Counted from the stretch's first letter, positions 20,448 to 29,989 are shown. The stretch is DNA of 64,000 bases from Vibrio quintilis (GCF_024529975.1 NZ_AP024897.1:124001-188000), one strand, 5' to 3'. A program made the numbers and translations. The notes: a model not told the origin generated them from the sequence alone.

Positions 20448-21044
20448 TTAGTTCAGTTTCAACGCATGACCACTTTTGTCGGCCTTTAGTCTGGCCATAA
20501 AGCGTTGCAGAAACAGTCGCAGCGCTGTTGCTGATTCAGGTTGATTTAACTGATCCAATAACTCAGAAATCACTTCCAGTGTACATAATTCGCCGGATTG
20601 CTGGTTCTTTCTCAGACGATATGCTGATGCCTGTGATGGACTGAGTTGTAGTCGTGGCACATCTTTCAGCCACTGACTCTTTCTCTCCATTTTCTTTGCT
20701 TCCTGCCAGGTGCCATCAAGCACAATGAAATGGGGTGTCAGATTTGTCTGAGCCGCCATCTTCAGTGCATCTGTCAGCGTCAGGCTTTGTTCAGAGGGAA
20801 AAAGTAACAGAGGTAATGTATCGCTGTTTTCCAGTTGTTGTTTTAGTCCGGGGGCGGGGTGAAGACGCTGCCAGCCGTAAATCTCACATGAAGGAAAAAT
20901 ATCATCAAGCCAACGGCCGGTATTTGTATCCCGCCGTGCTTCCTGCTCATGCATCACCACTGATAAATGCAGTGACGCACTGAGCCGAGGAATCTCATGG
21001 CACAAACACTGATACTGTAGTCTGCAATGTGGACACCTACTCAT
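20448..21044 (-). CDS. DTW-domain tRNA-uridine aminocarboxypropyltransferase
   Basis: A 198-residue DTW-family protein. An N-terminal zinc knuckle CPHCRLQYQCLC is followed by HEQEARRDTNTGRW and the family motif VLDGTWQEAKKM, here DGTW in place of DTW. Members such as TapT (YfiP) of E. coli add an aminocarboxypropyl group from SAM to a uridine in tRNA; which position this paralogue modifies is unknown. Its start overlaps the stop of the upstream lipoprotein gene by one base. Confidence 0.85.
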   Translation of the reverse strand: MSRCPHCRLQYQCLCHEIPRLSASLHLSVVMHEQEARRDTNTGRWLDDIFPSCEIYGWQRLHPAPGLKQQLENSDTLPLLLFPSEQSLTLTDALKMAAQTNLTPHFIVLDGTWQEAKKMERKSQWLKDVPRLQLSPSQASAYRLRKNQQSGELCTLEVISELLDQLNQPESATALRLFLQRFMARLKADKSGHALKLN

Positions 21045-22060
21045 TATTTTTCCTTGTAGAGTATCAGGCCACCATTATTGATCTGGTAAATCTGCGCGCC
21101 GACCTGTTCTTTCTGTGTATGGAGCCGGTCGCCGTCACGGGTGAAAATTCGCTGAGATAACAGATATTGCTGCTGGTGCTGTGTCATCACGACCTGTACC
21201 TGATCATCGTTCAGTGCCTGCCAGAATCCGGTTTCAACCAAAGGTGTCGGATCATTCGTATAGGTATATAAAGTCTTTGCACTATGATCCGGATAGAGGT
21301 GAAGTGTGACTGAAAAGTTATTGTTTTTGGTCGAGGAAGCAAAATATGTGGCTGCCCAGGAACGGGAAGCATCAATATTACTCAGGCGGGCACAACCATA
21401 GCGGCGTTGTTTATTGTGAGTCAGTGTTGCCATCCAGCCAAGTATGGTCTCTTTGTCGGGTTTGCAGGTATCCGGTGTCAGAGACAGTTGCCCGTGACTG
21501 GTCAGATACAGCCGCCGATCCGGGTGTGTCTGGATCTGCTGTAGCGTCCATTGCTGGTTTTTCCGGCCGGGTAGTGTCGCAATAACTTTTTGACCGGAAA
21601 GCATCACCGACCAGACGGGTTGAATACCGCTGGCCTGTGTGGGCTGATAAGCCTGACTGCATGACTTCAGCGGGTCCGGCGCTGCATAATTGAGTTGTTT
21701 TGTGACCAGCATGGCCTGAAAGTCAGCGTTATATCCGGTCAGGCTGGGAATCGCCAGATGGCCGAAAACTTCACCATAAATTTCCTGATAAGGCGCTTTC
21801 ACCAGTGTCATCAGTGTGTGTTGCATTGCCGGTGTCAGCTTAAGCAGATACTGCTGGCGGCTGCCACAAGGGGTAAAGGAACTGCTTTGTGGGCCGAGGG
21901 TAATCCGCCCGCGAAAGAGAATATCCGGCGTTTTGATATTGGCCAGATTTTCCAGTGCCGCTTGTTTTTTTGCCGGTGGCTGCGGAGAGGAAACCGGAAG
22001 GCTGCATGCCTGAAGAAAAGCCATCGTCAGGAGCAATATCAGTGCTCTTATTGTCTTCAT
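21044..22060 (-). CDS. Putative outer-membrane lipoprotein of unknown function
   Basis: A 338-residue protein with a signal peptide and lipobox (LTMAFLQAC, Cys19). Two segments, FRGRITLGPQSSSFTPCGS and GWMATLTHNKQRRYGCARL, suggest small beta-barrel modules of the kind seen in NlpE-like or COG3650 lipoproteins, but I cannot place it with certainty. Five or so further cysteines could form disulfides in the periplasm. It is probably co-transcribed with the DTW gene. Confidence 0.7.
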   Translation of the reverse strand: MKTIRALILLLTMAFLQACSLPVSSPQPPAKKQAALENLANIKTPDILFRGRITLGPQSSSFTPCGSRQQYLLKLTPAMQHTLMTLVKAPYQEIYGEVFGHLAIPSLTGYNADFQAMLVTKQLNYAAPDPLKSCSQAYQPTQASGIQPVWSVMLSGQKVIATLPGRKNQQWTLQQIQTHPDRRLYLTSHGQLSLTPDTCKPDKETILGWMATLTHNKQRRYGCARLSNIDASRSWAATYFASSTKNNNFSVTLHLYPDHSAKTLYTYTNDPTPLVETGFWQALNDDQVQVVMTQHQQQYLLSQRIFTRDGDRLHTQKEQVGAQIYQINNGGLILYKEK

Positions 22061-22241
22061 TCAATCAATTCCCTGCAGCGAAGTCAGAACGCTTATTATG
22101 GCATATCTTAATGACGATTGGTGTTGTAAGGTCAGAAACTTTAAATGTCAGAGGTACTGTTGTTGCAGCCCGGCTGGTGTCCGGGGTGAGGCAAACCTGT
22201 CTGGTTGGTTTCAGTAATTATTTATCTGCTATTATACCCGG

Positions 22242-22268
22242 TGACCTGAATCAGGCGTCTTCAGGTCA
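22242..22268. repeat. Palindromic intergenic repeat, copy 1
   Basis: TGACCTGAA and TTCAGGTCA flank a loop ending GCGTC. It is the first of five copies in the window (others at 24387, 37351, 54563 and 63489). Confidence 0.7.
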
Positions 22269-22380
22269 TTCAACGTTTAAATGGCTATTCAGGTATCTCT
22301 GCTTCCGATTGAAATCAAATATCTGAATCTACTTAGTGTCTTCTTTTCAAAGGAAAACACGTACCTCAGGTATCATACTT

Positions 22381-24351
22381 ATGTTGAATCTATTTAATAC
22401 ATCTGCAGATAACACTGTATCTGTTTCAGACACCGGTGATCGGCTATCCCGGTATATCTTATTAATCCTTCTTTTGATTTTTGCATTATTCAGCTTTCGT
22501 TATCAGTTCTTACTGTTAAATTTCCAGCAATGGGGTGATGAATCCGAAACAATCGTCACAGCTAAAATGATGGCTGCCGGGATTAAACTATATTCAGAGA
22601 TATTTAATCATCACGGACCTTTGACCTTTCTCCCGGGGTTGATTGTTGAAAAAACAGGTGATTACAGTATCAATGTGCACCGGATACCTATCGCTTTGCT
22701 ACAGATAATGGCTGTCTTTTCTGTCTATCGAAGTCCGATAATCAAAGGAACATGGCAGCGGGTTATTATTTCAATTGTTGTGTCTACAGTGATGTTGATT
22801 TATATGCCAAGAATTTTTGGTCATACCTATATTTATCAGACACTGGCCGGTTTGTTATTAATTGTTCTGTTATCTCTGTATGCATTGCCTTCAATTTTTG
22901 AACCGGAATCTTTACATAAATCTCATATCGTTACCGGGAATATTTTAATTGCTTCACTTCCTTTTCTCGCGGTGACCTATGCTCCCACCGCTATTCTGCT
23001 GTTCTTCTTATCGCTGAGAATGACATATATCAGGACGGCTTTTCTGGCTGGTTTTCTTGGTTTTGCACTTAATATATTATTTTTGGGGCTTTACGGTTCT
23101 TACCCGGGATATCTGGCATTTCATATCTATCTGAATGCAGAAATATTGCCCTATTATACAGGGCTACAGCCGGGTTTTCAGTTGATTGTGAATGCACTGA
23201 AGGCGATTATATCGACTAAAGCGCAGGTTATTTCCCTGGTTGTCATGCTCATCAGTACTTTCATCCTGGCCCGGAAAGAACAAGGTTTTCCATGGCGGAC
23301 TTTGTTATTACTTGGTGGATTTGGCAGCCTTCTGATGCGGGGAAGCGGGTTTCAGGGGCTACCATATATGTATGGCACGTTAGCTCTGTTTATTCCTCTG
23401 CTGGGGCGTATTAAGATCAATTCATTACCCTCTCAATGTATTGTGATTGGGATGATTGTTTTTGCCATCGTTAAGGTCTCCCTGCTTCTTCCCGGAAATA
23501 AACAAAAGATTTTGTTACACACAATTCCTTATGAAACAGAATTTTCCCGTTTTGTGCAGGATGTGACGAATAAAAATGATCGTATTATCGCCTTTTCTTT
23601 TAAAAATTTAGAATATATTTATTCTGACCGGTTACCTGCATCAGGGAACTTTTTCTATTTTCCATGGCAGGAAAAATATAATGAACACCCAAAATTTGGT
23701 GTGATGATTGATACCTGCAAACAGATAAAACAAGTGCAACCCAAAGTGATGTATATCAGTAAATGGAATGTCTGGGGACGGTATCCATGGAATAGTTATG
23801 CGGGTTGTATCCAGCAATATATGGATAGCAGTTATTATCAAATTCCCGGAAAGCCATATTATGTCAGAAAAGATTTGGTGAATGAAAATGGCTTTGACCG
23901 ATTATTTAAACAACCACACTACAGAAAGATGAGACCTTCAGTCCCGTTAGATGAAAACTCTCCGGTGCAGTTAATGTTCGCCCCTGAGCCTGTTCAACTG
24001 ATCGTGCCTCAACAGCAACAGCCGGATATATCAGCGCTCCGGCTGACGGGTGTTGGTATCATGTTTGATACGTATAACCGGACGAATCAGGGAAGTGCGG
24101 AGTTATTGCTTAAACGAGCGGGAGCTTCTGACTTAACCGTGGATATATCGTTACAGGATTTGAAGGATAACCATTACCACTACTTCGACCTGCCTGAAGG
24201 CATTTATACATCGGGCAAGGTTATTTCTGTCACTGGGAATGGCGTGAGTATCTGGGAGAGTCATTCTGAGCGTGGTGAAACGTTAACCTGTATGAAATAT
24301 TATTACAGTGATGGAAGCCGGGCATATACACCAGGGTGCCCCGTCTTCTGA
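22381..24351 (+). CDS. GT-C-type polytopic membrane glycosyltransferase (putative)
   Basis: A roughly 656-residue protein with about ten transmembrane segments in its first two thirds and a soluble C-terminal region. The early loop WGDESETIVTAKMMAAG followed by IFNHHGPLTFLPG is like the acidic first loop of GT-C enzymes (ArnT/PMT type) that use polyprenyl-linked sugars. The final 150 residues look like a beta-rich exported domain. The start at 22381 is favoured; a GTG at 22336 would add 15 residues. It is a single gene, ends at a palindromic repeat, and the acceptor is unknown. Confidence 0.68.
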   Translation: MLNLFNTSADNTVSVSDTGDRLSRYILLILLLIFALFSFRYQFLLLNFQQWGDESETIVTAKMMAAGIKLYSEIFNHHGPLTFLPGLIVEKTGDYSINVHRIPIALLQIMAVFSVYRSPIIKGTWQRVIISIVVSTVMLIYMPRIFGHTYIYQTLAGLLLIVLLSLYALPSIFEPESLHKSHIVTGNILIASLPFLAVTYAPTAILLFFLSLRMTYIRTAFLAGFLGFALNILFLGLYGSYPGYLAFHIYLNAEILPYYTGLQPGFQLIVNALKAIISTKAQVISLVVMLISTFILARKEQGFPWRTLLLLGGFGSLLMRGSGFQGLPYMYGTLALFIPLLGRIKINSLPSQCIVIGMIVFAIVKVSLLLPGNKQKILLHTIPYETEFSRFVQDVTNKNDRIIAFSFKNLEYIYSDRLPASGNFFYFPWQEKYNEHPKFGVMIDTCKQIKQVQPKVMYISKWNVWGRYPWNSYAGCIQQYMDSSYYQIPGKPYYVRKDLVNENGFDRLFKQPHYRKMRPSVPLDENSPVQLMFAPEPVQLIVPQQQQPDISALRLTGVGIMFDTYNRTNQGSAELLLKRAGASDLTVDISLQDLKDNHYHYFDLPEGIYTSGKVISVTGNGVSIWESHSERGETLTCMKYYYSDGSRAYTPGCPVF

Positions 24352-24386
24352 TTTCAGTCAGCCAACCCCTGTCTGTGCATCCTCAT

Positions 24387-24423
24387 CCGGACAACCTGAA
24401 CACTGTGGCTTCAGGTTGTCCGG
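24387..24423. repeat. Palindromic intergenic repeat, copy 2
   Basis: CCGGACAACCTGAA and TTCAGGTTGTCCGG form a perfect 14-base-pair stem. It lies between the convergent membrane-protein gene and xylB and may act as their shared terminator, though there is no T run. Confidence 0.75.
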
Positions 24424-24436
24424 GTCTTCGCAGAAG

Positions 24437-25888
24437 TTAAAACAAACCTTCAAGCTGTTGATAGAGTTTCCGGAAAATAACGCGTTTGTTTTGATAAGCC
24501 TGATGCGTTGTCAGATTCGGCTGATGCTGCTCTATCAGTGGCGGCTCCGGACAAATTTCATCCAGTCGCGATAATCCTTCTGTTCCCAAAGCGGCCAGCC
24601 TTGCCGCACCGAGGGCCGGGCCAACTTCACCGCCCTGACGGTAAGTTAGTTTGATACCGGTGATATCCGCCAGCATCTGACGCCAGTATGCACTGCGCGC
24701 TCCGCCGCCGATCAGGCAGACTTCCTGTGGAATATTTCCGGTCGCATGGAGTGCGTCTGCACCATCAGCAAAAGCGAATCCGACCCCTTCAAGGACTGCC
24801 TGAATCAGATGAAAGCGGGTGGTCTCGTGCGTCATCCCGAAGAAGACACCCTTCGCATCCGGATTATTATGCGGTGTTCGTTCGCCGGATAAATAGGGCA
24901 GGAAAATCACCGGGGTTAGTTCCGGCCGGTTGGCTTCAAGCGCTGTCAGCATGTCACCGACTGAACCGAATCCGGTCAGTCCGGCAACCCAGTCAAGGCA
25001 GGAAGCCGCGCTCAGCATCACAGACATATGATGCCATGCCTTTGGTAGTGCATGGCAAAAGGTATGGAGTGCTGAATCAGGATTGGCCTGACAGCCGTCG
25101 CTGACCGCAAAATAAACGCCTGATGTGCCAAGAGACAACATCGCCTGTCCGGGACGGGTAATTCCGGTGCCAACTGCGCCTGCTGCATTATCGCCGCCAC
25201 CGGCAATCACAGGCACCACCGGTACTCCCCATTGCTGCGCGACAGACTCACTGAGGTAGCCGGTGACATCTGTTCCCTCAAAAAGATCTGGCATCTGCGC
25301 TTTGGTCAGTCCCGTGGCCTGCAACATGGGCTCACTCCAGCAGCGTCCGGATAAGTCCAGCCAGCAGGTACCGGCAGCATCAGACATATCTGTCGCAAAC
25401 TGGCCGGTCATCTTAAATCTCAGATAATCTTTGGGGAGCAGCACTTTCGAAATTCGGGTAAATATATCCGGTTCGTGTTTCTGAACCCATTTCAGTTTCG
25501 GCGCGGTGAAACCGGGCATAATGAGATTGCCGGTGATTTGATGACTTTCCGGCACCCGCTCCTCCAGCTCCTGGCATTCTCTGGCACACCGGCCATCATT
25601 CCACAGAATCGCCGGACGAAGTACATTGCCCTGAGCATCAATCAGGGTTGCACCGTGCATTTGCCCGGAAAGTCCGATGGCTTTGACCTGAGATAAATCG
25701 GTTTGATCCCCCAGCTGCCGGATGCAGTCGCAGGTTGCCTGCCACCATTGTAACGGGCTTTGCTCGGACCAAAGTGGCTGAGGCCGGGATATATCCAGTG
25801 CTGATGTCCCGGTTGCGATGATTGCTCCGGATGAAGAGAGCACAATCACTTTAACCCCGGACGTCCCAAGATCGATACCAATATACAT
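24437..25888 (-). CDS. xylB: Xylulokinase
   Basis: A 483-residue FGGY-family kinase that phosphorylates D-xylulose for entry into the pentose phosphate pathway. It begins MYIGIDLGTSGVKVIVL (phosphate 1 motif) and has GLSGQMHGATL, AILWNDGR, the IAGGGDNAAGAVG phosphate 2 region and the FGGY C-terminal signature near IGGGARSAYWRQMLADITG. These match XylB rather than glycerol or ribulose kinases. The divergent neighbour is xylR. No xylose isomerase gene or xylose transporter lies in this window. Confidence 0.93.
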   Translation of the reverse strand: MYIGIDLGTSGVKVIVLSSSGAIIATGTSALDISRPQPLWSEQSPLQWWQATCDCIRQLGDQTDLSQVKAIGLSGQMHGATLIDAQGNVLRPAILWNDGRCARECQELEERVPESHQITGNLIMPGFTAPKLKWVQKHEPDIFTRISKVLLPKDYLRFKMTGQFATDMSDAAGTCWLDLSGRCWSEPMLQATGLTKAQMPDLFEGTDVTGYLSESVAQQWGVPVVPVIAGGGDNAAGAVGTGITRPGQAMLSLGTSGVYFAVSDGCQANPDSALHTFCHALPKAWHHMSVMLSAASCLDWVAGLTGFGSVGDMLTALEANRPELTPVIFLPYLSGERTPHNNPDAKGVFFGMTHETTRFHLIQAVLEGVGFAFADGADALHATGNIPQEVCLIGGGARSAYWRQMLADITGIKLTYRQGGEVGPALGAARLAALGTEGLSRLDEICPEPPLIEQHQPNLTTHQAYQNKRVIFRKLYQQLEGLF

Positions 25889-26167
25889 AGTTCTTCAGTG
25901 CCTTTTTATTTTTATGGTGATGATTCCCTGAACTATCGTCACAGTTCAGCGGATCCAGATGTTATTTTTGTATGTTAGTCTGATTGATATTCCAGACAAT
26001 TATGATTTCTTATTGCTTATTTCTGTTATTTCATCAACGCGTGAGTGATCACACTACCGGGCAGGACACACTGTTAATCTTGACGGTCACACATAAAAAT
26101 ACAGATGCATTGCAAGTGGGTGGGCATTGTCGTTCGTGAATGTTCCGATTATTTCAGGAGACGGGTA

Positions 26168-27358
26168 TTGAATAACATGATGGATAAACGTTATCGGATT
26201 AATCTGCTTTTTAATGCAAATAAAGTGTATGACCGGCAGGTCATTGAAGGAATTGGTGAATACTTACAGGCTTCTCAGTGTAACTGGGATGTTTTTCTTG
26301 AGGACGAATTTACCGCAAACCCTGAGAATTTTCAGGCATGGCACGGCGATGGTGTCATTGCTGATTTTGATAATCCGGACATCGAATCCTTATTCCGGGA
26401 TGTCAATATTCCGGTGGTTGGCGTCGGTGGTTCTTACCGGGATACCAGTATGTATCCTGACGTCCCTTATGTGGCGACAGATAACGCTGCGCTGGTGAAT
26501 CTGGCACTACAGCACCTGAAGGAAAAAGGGCTGGAAAACTTTGCCTATTACGGATTACCGGAAGATCCCCGTAAACGCTGGGCGTTGGAGCGTGAGCGGG
26601 CATTTCAGGATCTGATGAAGTCTGAGGGATATCCCGGTGCCGTTTTCCGCGGTAATGCCACGGATCCGAAAACCTGGCAATACGATATGAATCGACTGGC
26701 GGACTGGCTGCAAATGTTGCCAACGCCGGTCGGTATTATTGCGGTGACGGATGCCAGAGCGAGACATCTGCTTCAGGTGTGTGACAACCTGAATATTATG
26801 GTGCCGGATAAAGTAGCGGTGATCGGGATTGATAACGAGCAGCTGGCGCGTTTTCTGACCCGCGTGTCTCTCAGCTCGGTCGGACAGGGGTGTAAGACCA
26901 TGGGCTATCAGGCTGCGAAGTTGCTGCATCAACAGCTGGACTATCAGCAACAAAAGAAAAATGAACCCTGCCGGATTATTATTCCCCCGGCGAAGGTGTA
27001 TGAGCGTCAGAGTACTGATTATCAGGCCCTGAAAGATCCTTATGTGATTCAGGCGATGCACTTTATCCGCCGGAATGCCTGCAAAGGGATAAAAGTCGAG
27101 CAGGTACTCAATTCTGTCGGGGTGTCCCGTTCCAATCTGGAAACCCGCTTTAAACAGGAAATGGGGCATTCGATTCACCATGAAATACATCATGCGAAGC
27201 TTCGCCGGGCCTGTCATCTGCTTGCAGCAACCACGCTATCCATTCAGGAAATCTCGGAGCTCTGTGGTTACCCGTCATTGCAATATATGTATTCGGTATT
27301 TAAGAAAGATCTGGCCCAGACACCGAAAGACTACCGGGATATCAAGCTTACACGCTAA
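26168..27358 (+). CDS. xylR: Xylose operon activator XylR
   Basis: About 396 residues: an N-terminal LacI/periplasmic-binding-like sensor (RINLLFNANKVYDRQVIEGI) and a C-terminal AraC-type double HTH (from about residue 290). E. coli XylR has the same layout and binds D-xylose to switch on xyl promoters. I chose the TTG at 26168, with AGGAG seven bases upstream; ATGs at 26177/26180 are too far from that site but give the same protein minus a few residues. The 279-base gap to xylB should hold both promoters. Confidence 0.92.
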   Translation: MNNMMDKRYRINLLFNANKVYDRQVIEGIGEYLQASQCNWDVFLEDEFTANPENFQAWHGDGVIADFDNPDIESLFRDVNIPVVGVGGSYRDTSMYPDVPYVATDNAALVNLALQHLKEKGLENFAYYGLPEDPRKRWALERERAFQDLMKSEGYPGAVFRGNATDPKTWQYDMNRLADWLQMLPTPVGIIAVTDARARHLLQVCDNLNIMVPDKVAVIGIDNEQLARFLTRVSLSSVGQGCKTMGYQAAKLLHQQLDYQQQKKNEPCRIIIPPAKVYERQSTDYQALKDPYVIQAMHFIRRNACKGIKVEQVLNSVGVSRSNLETRFKQEMGHSIHHEIHHAKLRRACHLLAATTLSIQEISELCGYPSLQYMYSVFKKDLAQTPKDYRDIKLTR

Positions 27359-27566
27359 ATCAGCATTTCCGGTGATCTCAGACCAGCTGGCAGAGCCTGC
27401 TCAGACGCGGGCGGATTCCCGGAAATAGAATTCCATTCCGGTTCTGCCATCTGGATCTTCTCTTTTAGAGAGATCCTGCTACGATGAACCGGAGATGATT
27501 TTTTACCCGGGTGGTGCAGGCTGAATAAGCTCTTTGTGCCGGGGTTTTGTAGTACAGGAAGATCTG

Positions 27567-28004
27567 ATGAGCAGATATCTGATTTTACTGATGGGATTCA
27601 TTTTTTCGTGCGCAGTCCATGCCGGCGGAATCATTGTTGAACCGGATTCACCTGTTGCTCAGGGGCCGGCGTTGACGGAAGACATTGGCATTGAAATGCA
27701 GGGTGGGGAGCTGAATCCTGTTCTGTTTATGGGGTGTGAGATTCCGTGTCGTCATATCCAGACTTTCAGCACCGCAGATGATGATCAGGAAGAAATCACA
27801 ATCCATATGTTTCGCGGCCGCTCTAAGTACGTCAAAGATGACGTTGACCTTGGCTCGTACAAATTATCCGGTATTTATCCGCAAAAGAAAGGCAAAGCGC
27901 TGATTCAGATTCTTTTTGGTGTATCTGACGGGCGAATATGGATTATGGCCTCCGATGTGAATGGCTATGCTGATATACATATCAACAGAGTTGAAGCTCA
28001 CTAA
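27567..28004 (+). CDS. Exported stand-alone Hsp70 (DnaK) substrate-binding domain
   Basis: A 145-residue protein: a Sec signal peptide (MSRYLILLMGFIFSCAVHA, likely cleaved before GG) followed by about 110 residues that match the beta-sandwich substrate-binding domain of DnaK (E. coli residues about 395-500). DIGIEMQGG, IPCRHIQTFSTADDDQ, ITIHMFRG, LGSYKLSGI and DGRIWIMASD line up with LGIETMGG, IPTKHSQVFSTAEDNQ, VTIHVLQG, LGQFNLDGI and DGILHVSAKD. There is no ATPase domain and no helical lid. A C-x-x-x-C pair sits by the loop before IP. AGGA lies seven bases before the ATG. It probably acts in the periplasm or outside the cell, perhaps as an ATP-independent peptide binder; this is inference. 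Confidence 0.85.
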   Translation: MSRYLILLMGFIFSCAVHAGGIIVEPDSPVAQGPALTEDIGIEMQGGELNPVLFMGCEIPCRHIQTFSTADDDQEEITIHMFRGRSKYVKDDVDLGSYKLSGIYPQKKGKALIQILFGVSDGRIWIMASDVNGYADIHINRVEAH

Positions 28005-28291
28005 TTCATCGTAGTGATGACTTCTTTATCTGAACCTGCTTCACATTTGTTTAATTTCAGGACGAATTATTCGCTGATATCAAGTATTAAGATTTCTGAA
28101 TATTGATAAAAGTCAGGTTATTGAGATGGCGCTTTTGTTTTCATAACCGGCTCGTACTGATTATCTCATTGTATTATTTTTTACCCATTGAATGACTTTT
28201 ATCCATAAACTTGTTTTTACGAATAGCGGATTTGTTATTTGCTGATAGTGAATTTGTTATTCAGTCGTCATAGTGAGCAGCGAATTTCGAT

Positions 28292-28786
28292 ATGGAACCA
28301 CGTATTATTCATTTACCGGTGATGAAATTTGCCGGGTGCCGGGAAGCACTGGATTTGCACTCCGGTAATCTTTCTGAGGTTCATCAGGCATGGTATCGCT
28401 TTTTTCATCTTGAATCTGGCTTGATCAGACATAAAGTCAGAAACAATCAGTTTTGGGGTGTCACTTCTGAAATTGATTCCATCCCGCATACTTATATGGC
28501 TGGTTGTCAGGTCACTGAATATGATAATGGCTTAAGTGAGCACGGTGTTGAGTTGTTTGAAACCAGAGAACAGCAATTTGCTATGTTTGAGCACAGTGGC
28601 CACGCCGATAACATGGGAGAAACGATTTGTCAGGCTTTTGAATGGCTGAAGCAGAGTGATTTTGAACTGGAAGATACCTACATTTTAGAGATGTATGATG
28701 AGCGGTGTGATTCTGATCACCAGGAGTCTTATGTCGTCGAACTTTACTTTCCTGTTCAGAATGCTCAGTTAAAAAACCGGGGCTGA
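28292..28786 (+). CDS. GyrI-like/AraC effector-binding domain protein
   Basis: A 164-residue stand-alone effector-binding domain. RIIHLPVMKFAGCRE at the start, the WGVTSE core and the end YILEMYDERCD...SYVVELYFPV are typical of the GyrI-like/SbmC fold that binds small hydrophobic or cationic ligands. No DNA-binding domain is attached. It is a single gene; what it binds is unknown. Confidence 0.78.
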   Translation: MEPRIIHLPVMKFAGCREALDLHSGNLSEVHQAWYRFFHLESGLIRHKVRNNQFWGVTSEIDSIPHTYMAGCQVTEYDNGLSEHGVELFETREQQFAMFEHSGHADNMGETICQAFEWLKQSDFELEDTYILEMYDERCDSDHQESYVVELYFPVQNAQLKNRG

Positions 28787-28795
28787 ACCGCCCCG
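28771..28795 (-). terminator. Terminator of the DUF5718 gene
   Basis: Read on the minus strand, CGGGGC and GCCCCG form a hairpin followed by six T residues. It overlaps the end of the convergent GyrI-like gene. Confidence 0.7.
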
Positions 28796-28803
28796 TTGAA
28801 TGT

Positions 28804-29610
28804 TTATGCTGATACAGTCTGGCGAAGCCATGATACATTCCCGGTAAAGTTTTCTGCCCGGATTAATGATTCGATATCGTGGCTGTCAGTTTCATAGACG
28901 GCAACCGTTAATTTATCCCCTGGCATCAGATAGTTTTCCTCACCAAACGGCGCATAAGCGGTCGCACCGACAGAAATAATACATTCTTCCGGATAGTCAT
29001 GAGAGGCTAACAGCGTCTGGATATTTTCCAGCGGTCCGTTATCGGTCTGATGATTCATCGCATCGATGAGCCATTCAATTAAATCCTGATTAAACAGGCT
29101 GTAATCGCCGACTTTTGCATCAATACCATATGGGTGTAATTCACCGTTCCTTTCAACAAAAGATGCCAGTGAATAGCTGTGGATATTTCCTTTGGGATTA
29201 AATTGATCAATCGCGATCCAGGTATCGCTGACGCCTTTACTTGCCGGGCCCCAGTTTTTCTTCTCAGAAATCTTCTTCGCCCCTTCTTTTCTCAGTGTAC
29301 AGTCGTTGAATGCTGCAAAATGAGTTGGCGTCAGGGTTGCAACCTGATTATTTTCGTAGGTTAGTTTGCAATAAATCGCTACTTCCGGCTCCAGCTGAGG
29401 GCATTCATTGTCAGGAATGATTTGCTCTGAACTGGAATAAGGATAATGGCTTAACTGACTTTCTGCTTTAGGCAGATAGAACGGAAAAATACCTTTTGGC
29501 TTATTTTCAGCAGTGATAATGTTGGCGAAATCTTTCATTTCTCCGGCTTGTTCTAAATGTCCGGCAAAATTACCGGCAATTCCGAATCCGATTACTTCAT
29601 TAAGATTCAT
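28804..29610 (-). CDS. DUF5718 family protein
   Basis: A 268-residue cytoplasmic protein beginning MNLNEVIGFGIAGNFAGHLE, which I recognise as the DUF5718 family. EPEVAIYCKLTY and the surrounding segments have a flavour of the fumarylacetoacetate-hydrolase fold (acidic metal-binding E-x-E), but this is weak. The function is unknown. Confidence 0.65.
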   Translation of the reverse strand: MNLNEVIGFGIAGNFAGHLEQAGEMKDFANIITAENKPKGIFPFYLPKAESQLSHYPYSSSEQIIPDNECPQLEPEVAIYCKLTYENNQVATLTPTHFAAFNDCTLRKEGAKKISEKKNWGPASKGVSDTWIAIDQFNPKGNIHSYSLASFVERNGELHPYGIDAKVGDYSLFNQDLIEWLIDAMNHQTDNGPLENIQTLLASHDYPEECIISVGATAYAPFGEENYLMPGDKLTVAVYETDSHDIESLIRAENFTGNVSWLRQTVSA

Positions 29611-29745
29611 AGTTCGTTCCGTATATTGGTTGATTGATTAAGCTAAGTGAAATCAGTTGATTATATTGTTGAGCTCTGAATTTCTCCCCGGCTTTATTGA
29701 TCAAAGACCAACAAATAAGCGCTTTGGGCAGAGAGCGGATCGTTT

Positions 29746-29800
29746 CGATGATGGGCCGGGACTTATCCGGGTGTTTTTCCCGTCATCGACCGTTCAACGG
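29746..29800. other. Structured non-coding element in 29611-30041
   Basis: CGATGATGGG (29746-29755) pairs with CCCGTCATCG (29779-29788), enclosing CCGG...CCGG; a small hairpin CCGTTCAACGG follows. No protein gene is convincing in this 431-base gap. The element could be a leader of the DUF5718 gene or a remnant repeat. Confidence 0.35.
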
Positions 29801-29989
29801 CATCTTATCAGGATTGTAAGTAAAGATCTTTCCATATAGTGATAACCTTATGATTTTTATATTTTTTATTTATTTAATTCAACTTTATTCATCCTGTTTG
29901 GTATGCATTGGTTAATTTTGAGTCATCTCTCAGTTTTGGATCAAAAACCAAGATCCTTAAAGACAACATAAAATGTATGGAATAATATA

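Noticed and set aside
26030..26060. CRP site between xylB and xylR
   Set aside because: GTGAGTGATCACAC has good half-sites but the wrong spacing for CRP, so I did not list it.
29657..29839. 60-codon frame before the tartrate operon
   Set aside because: No ribosome-binding site or similarity; it runs through the nested hairpin.
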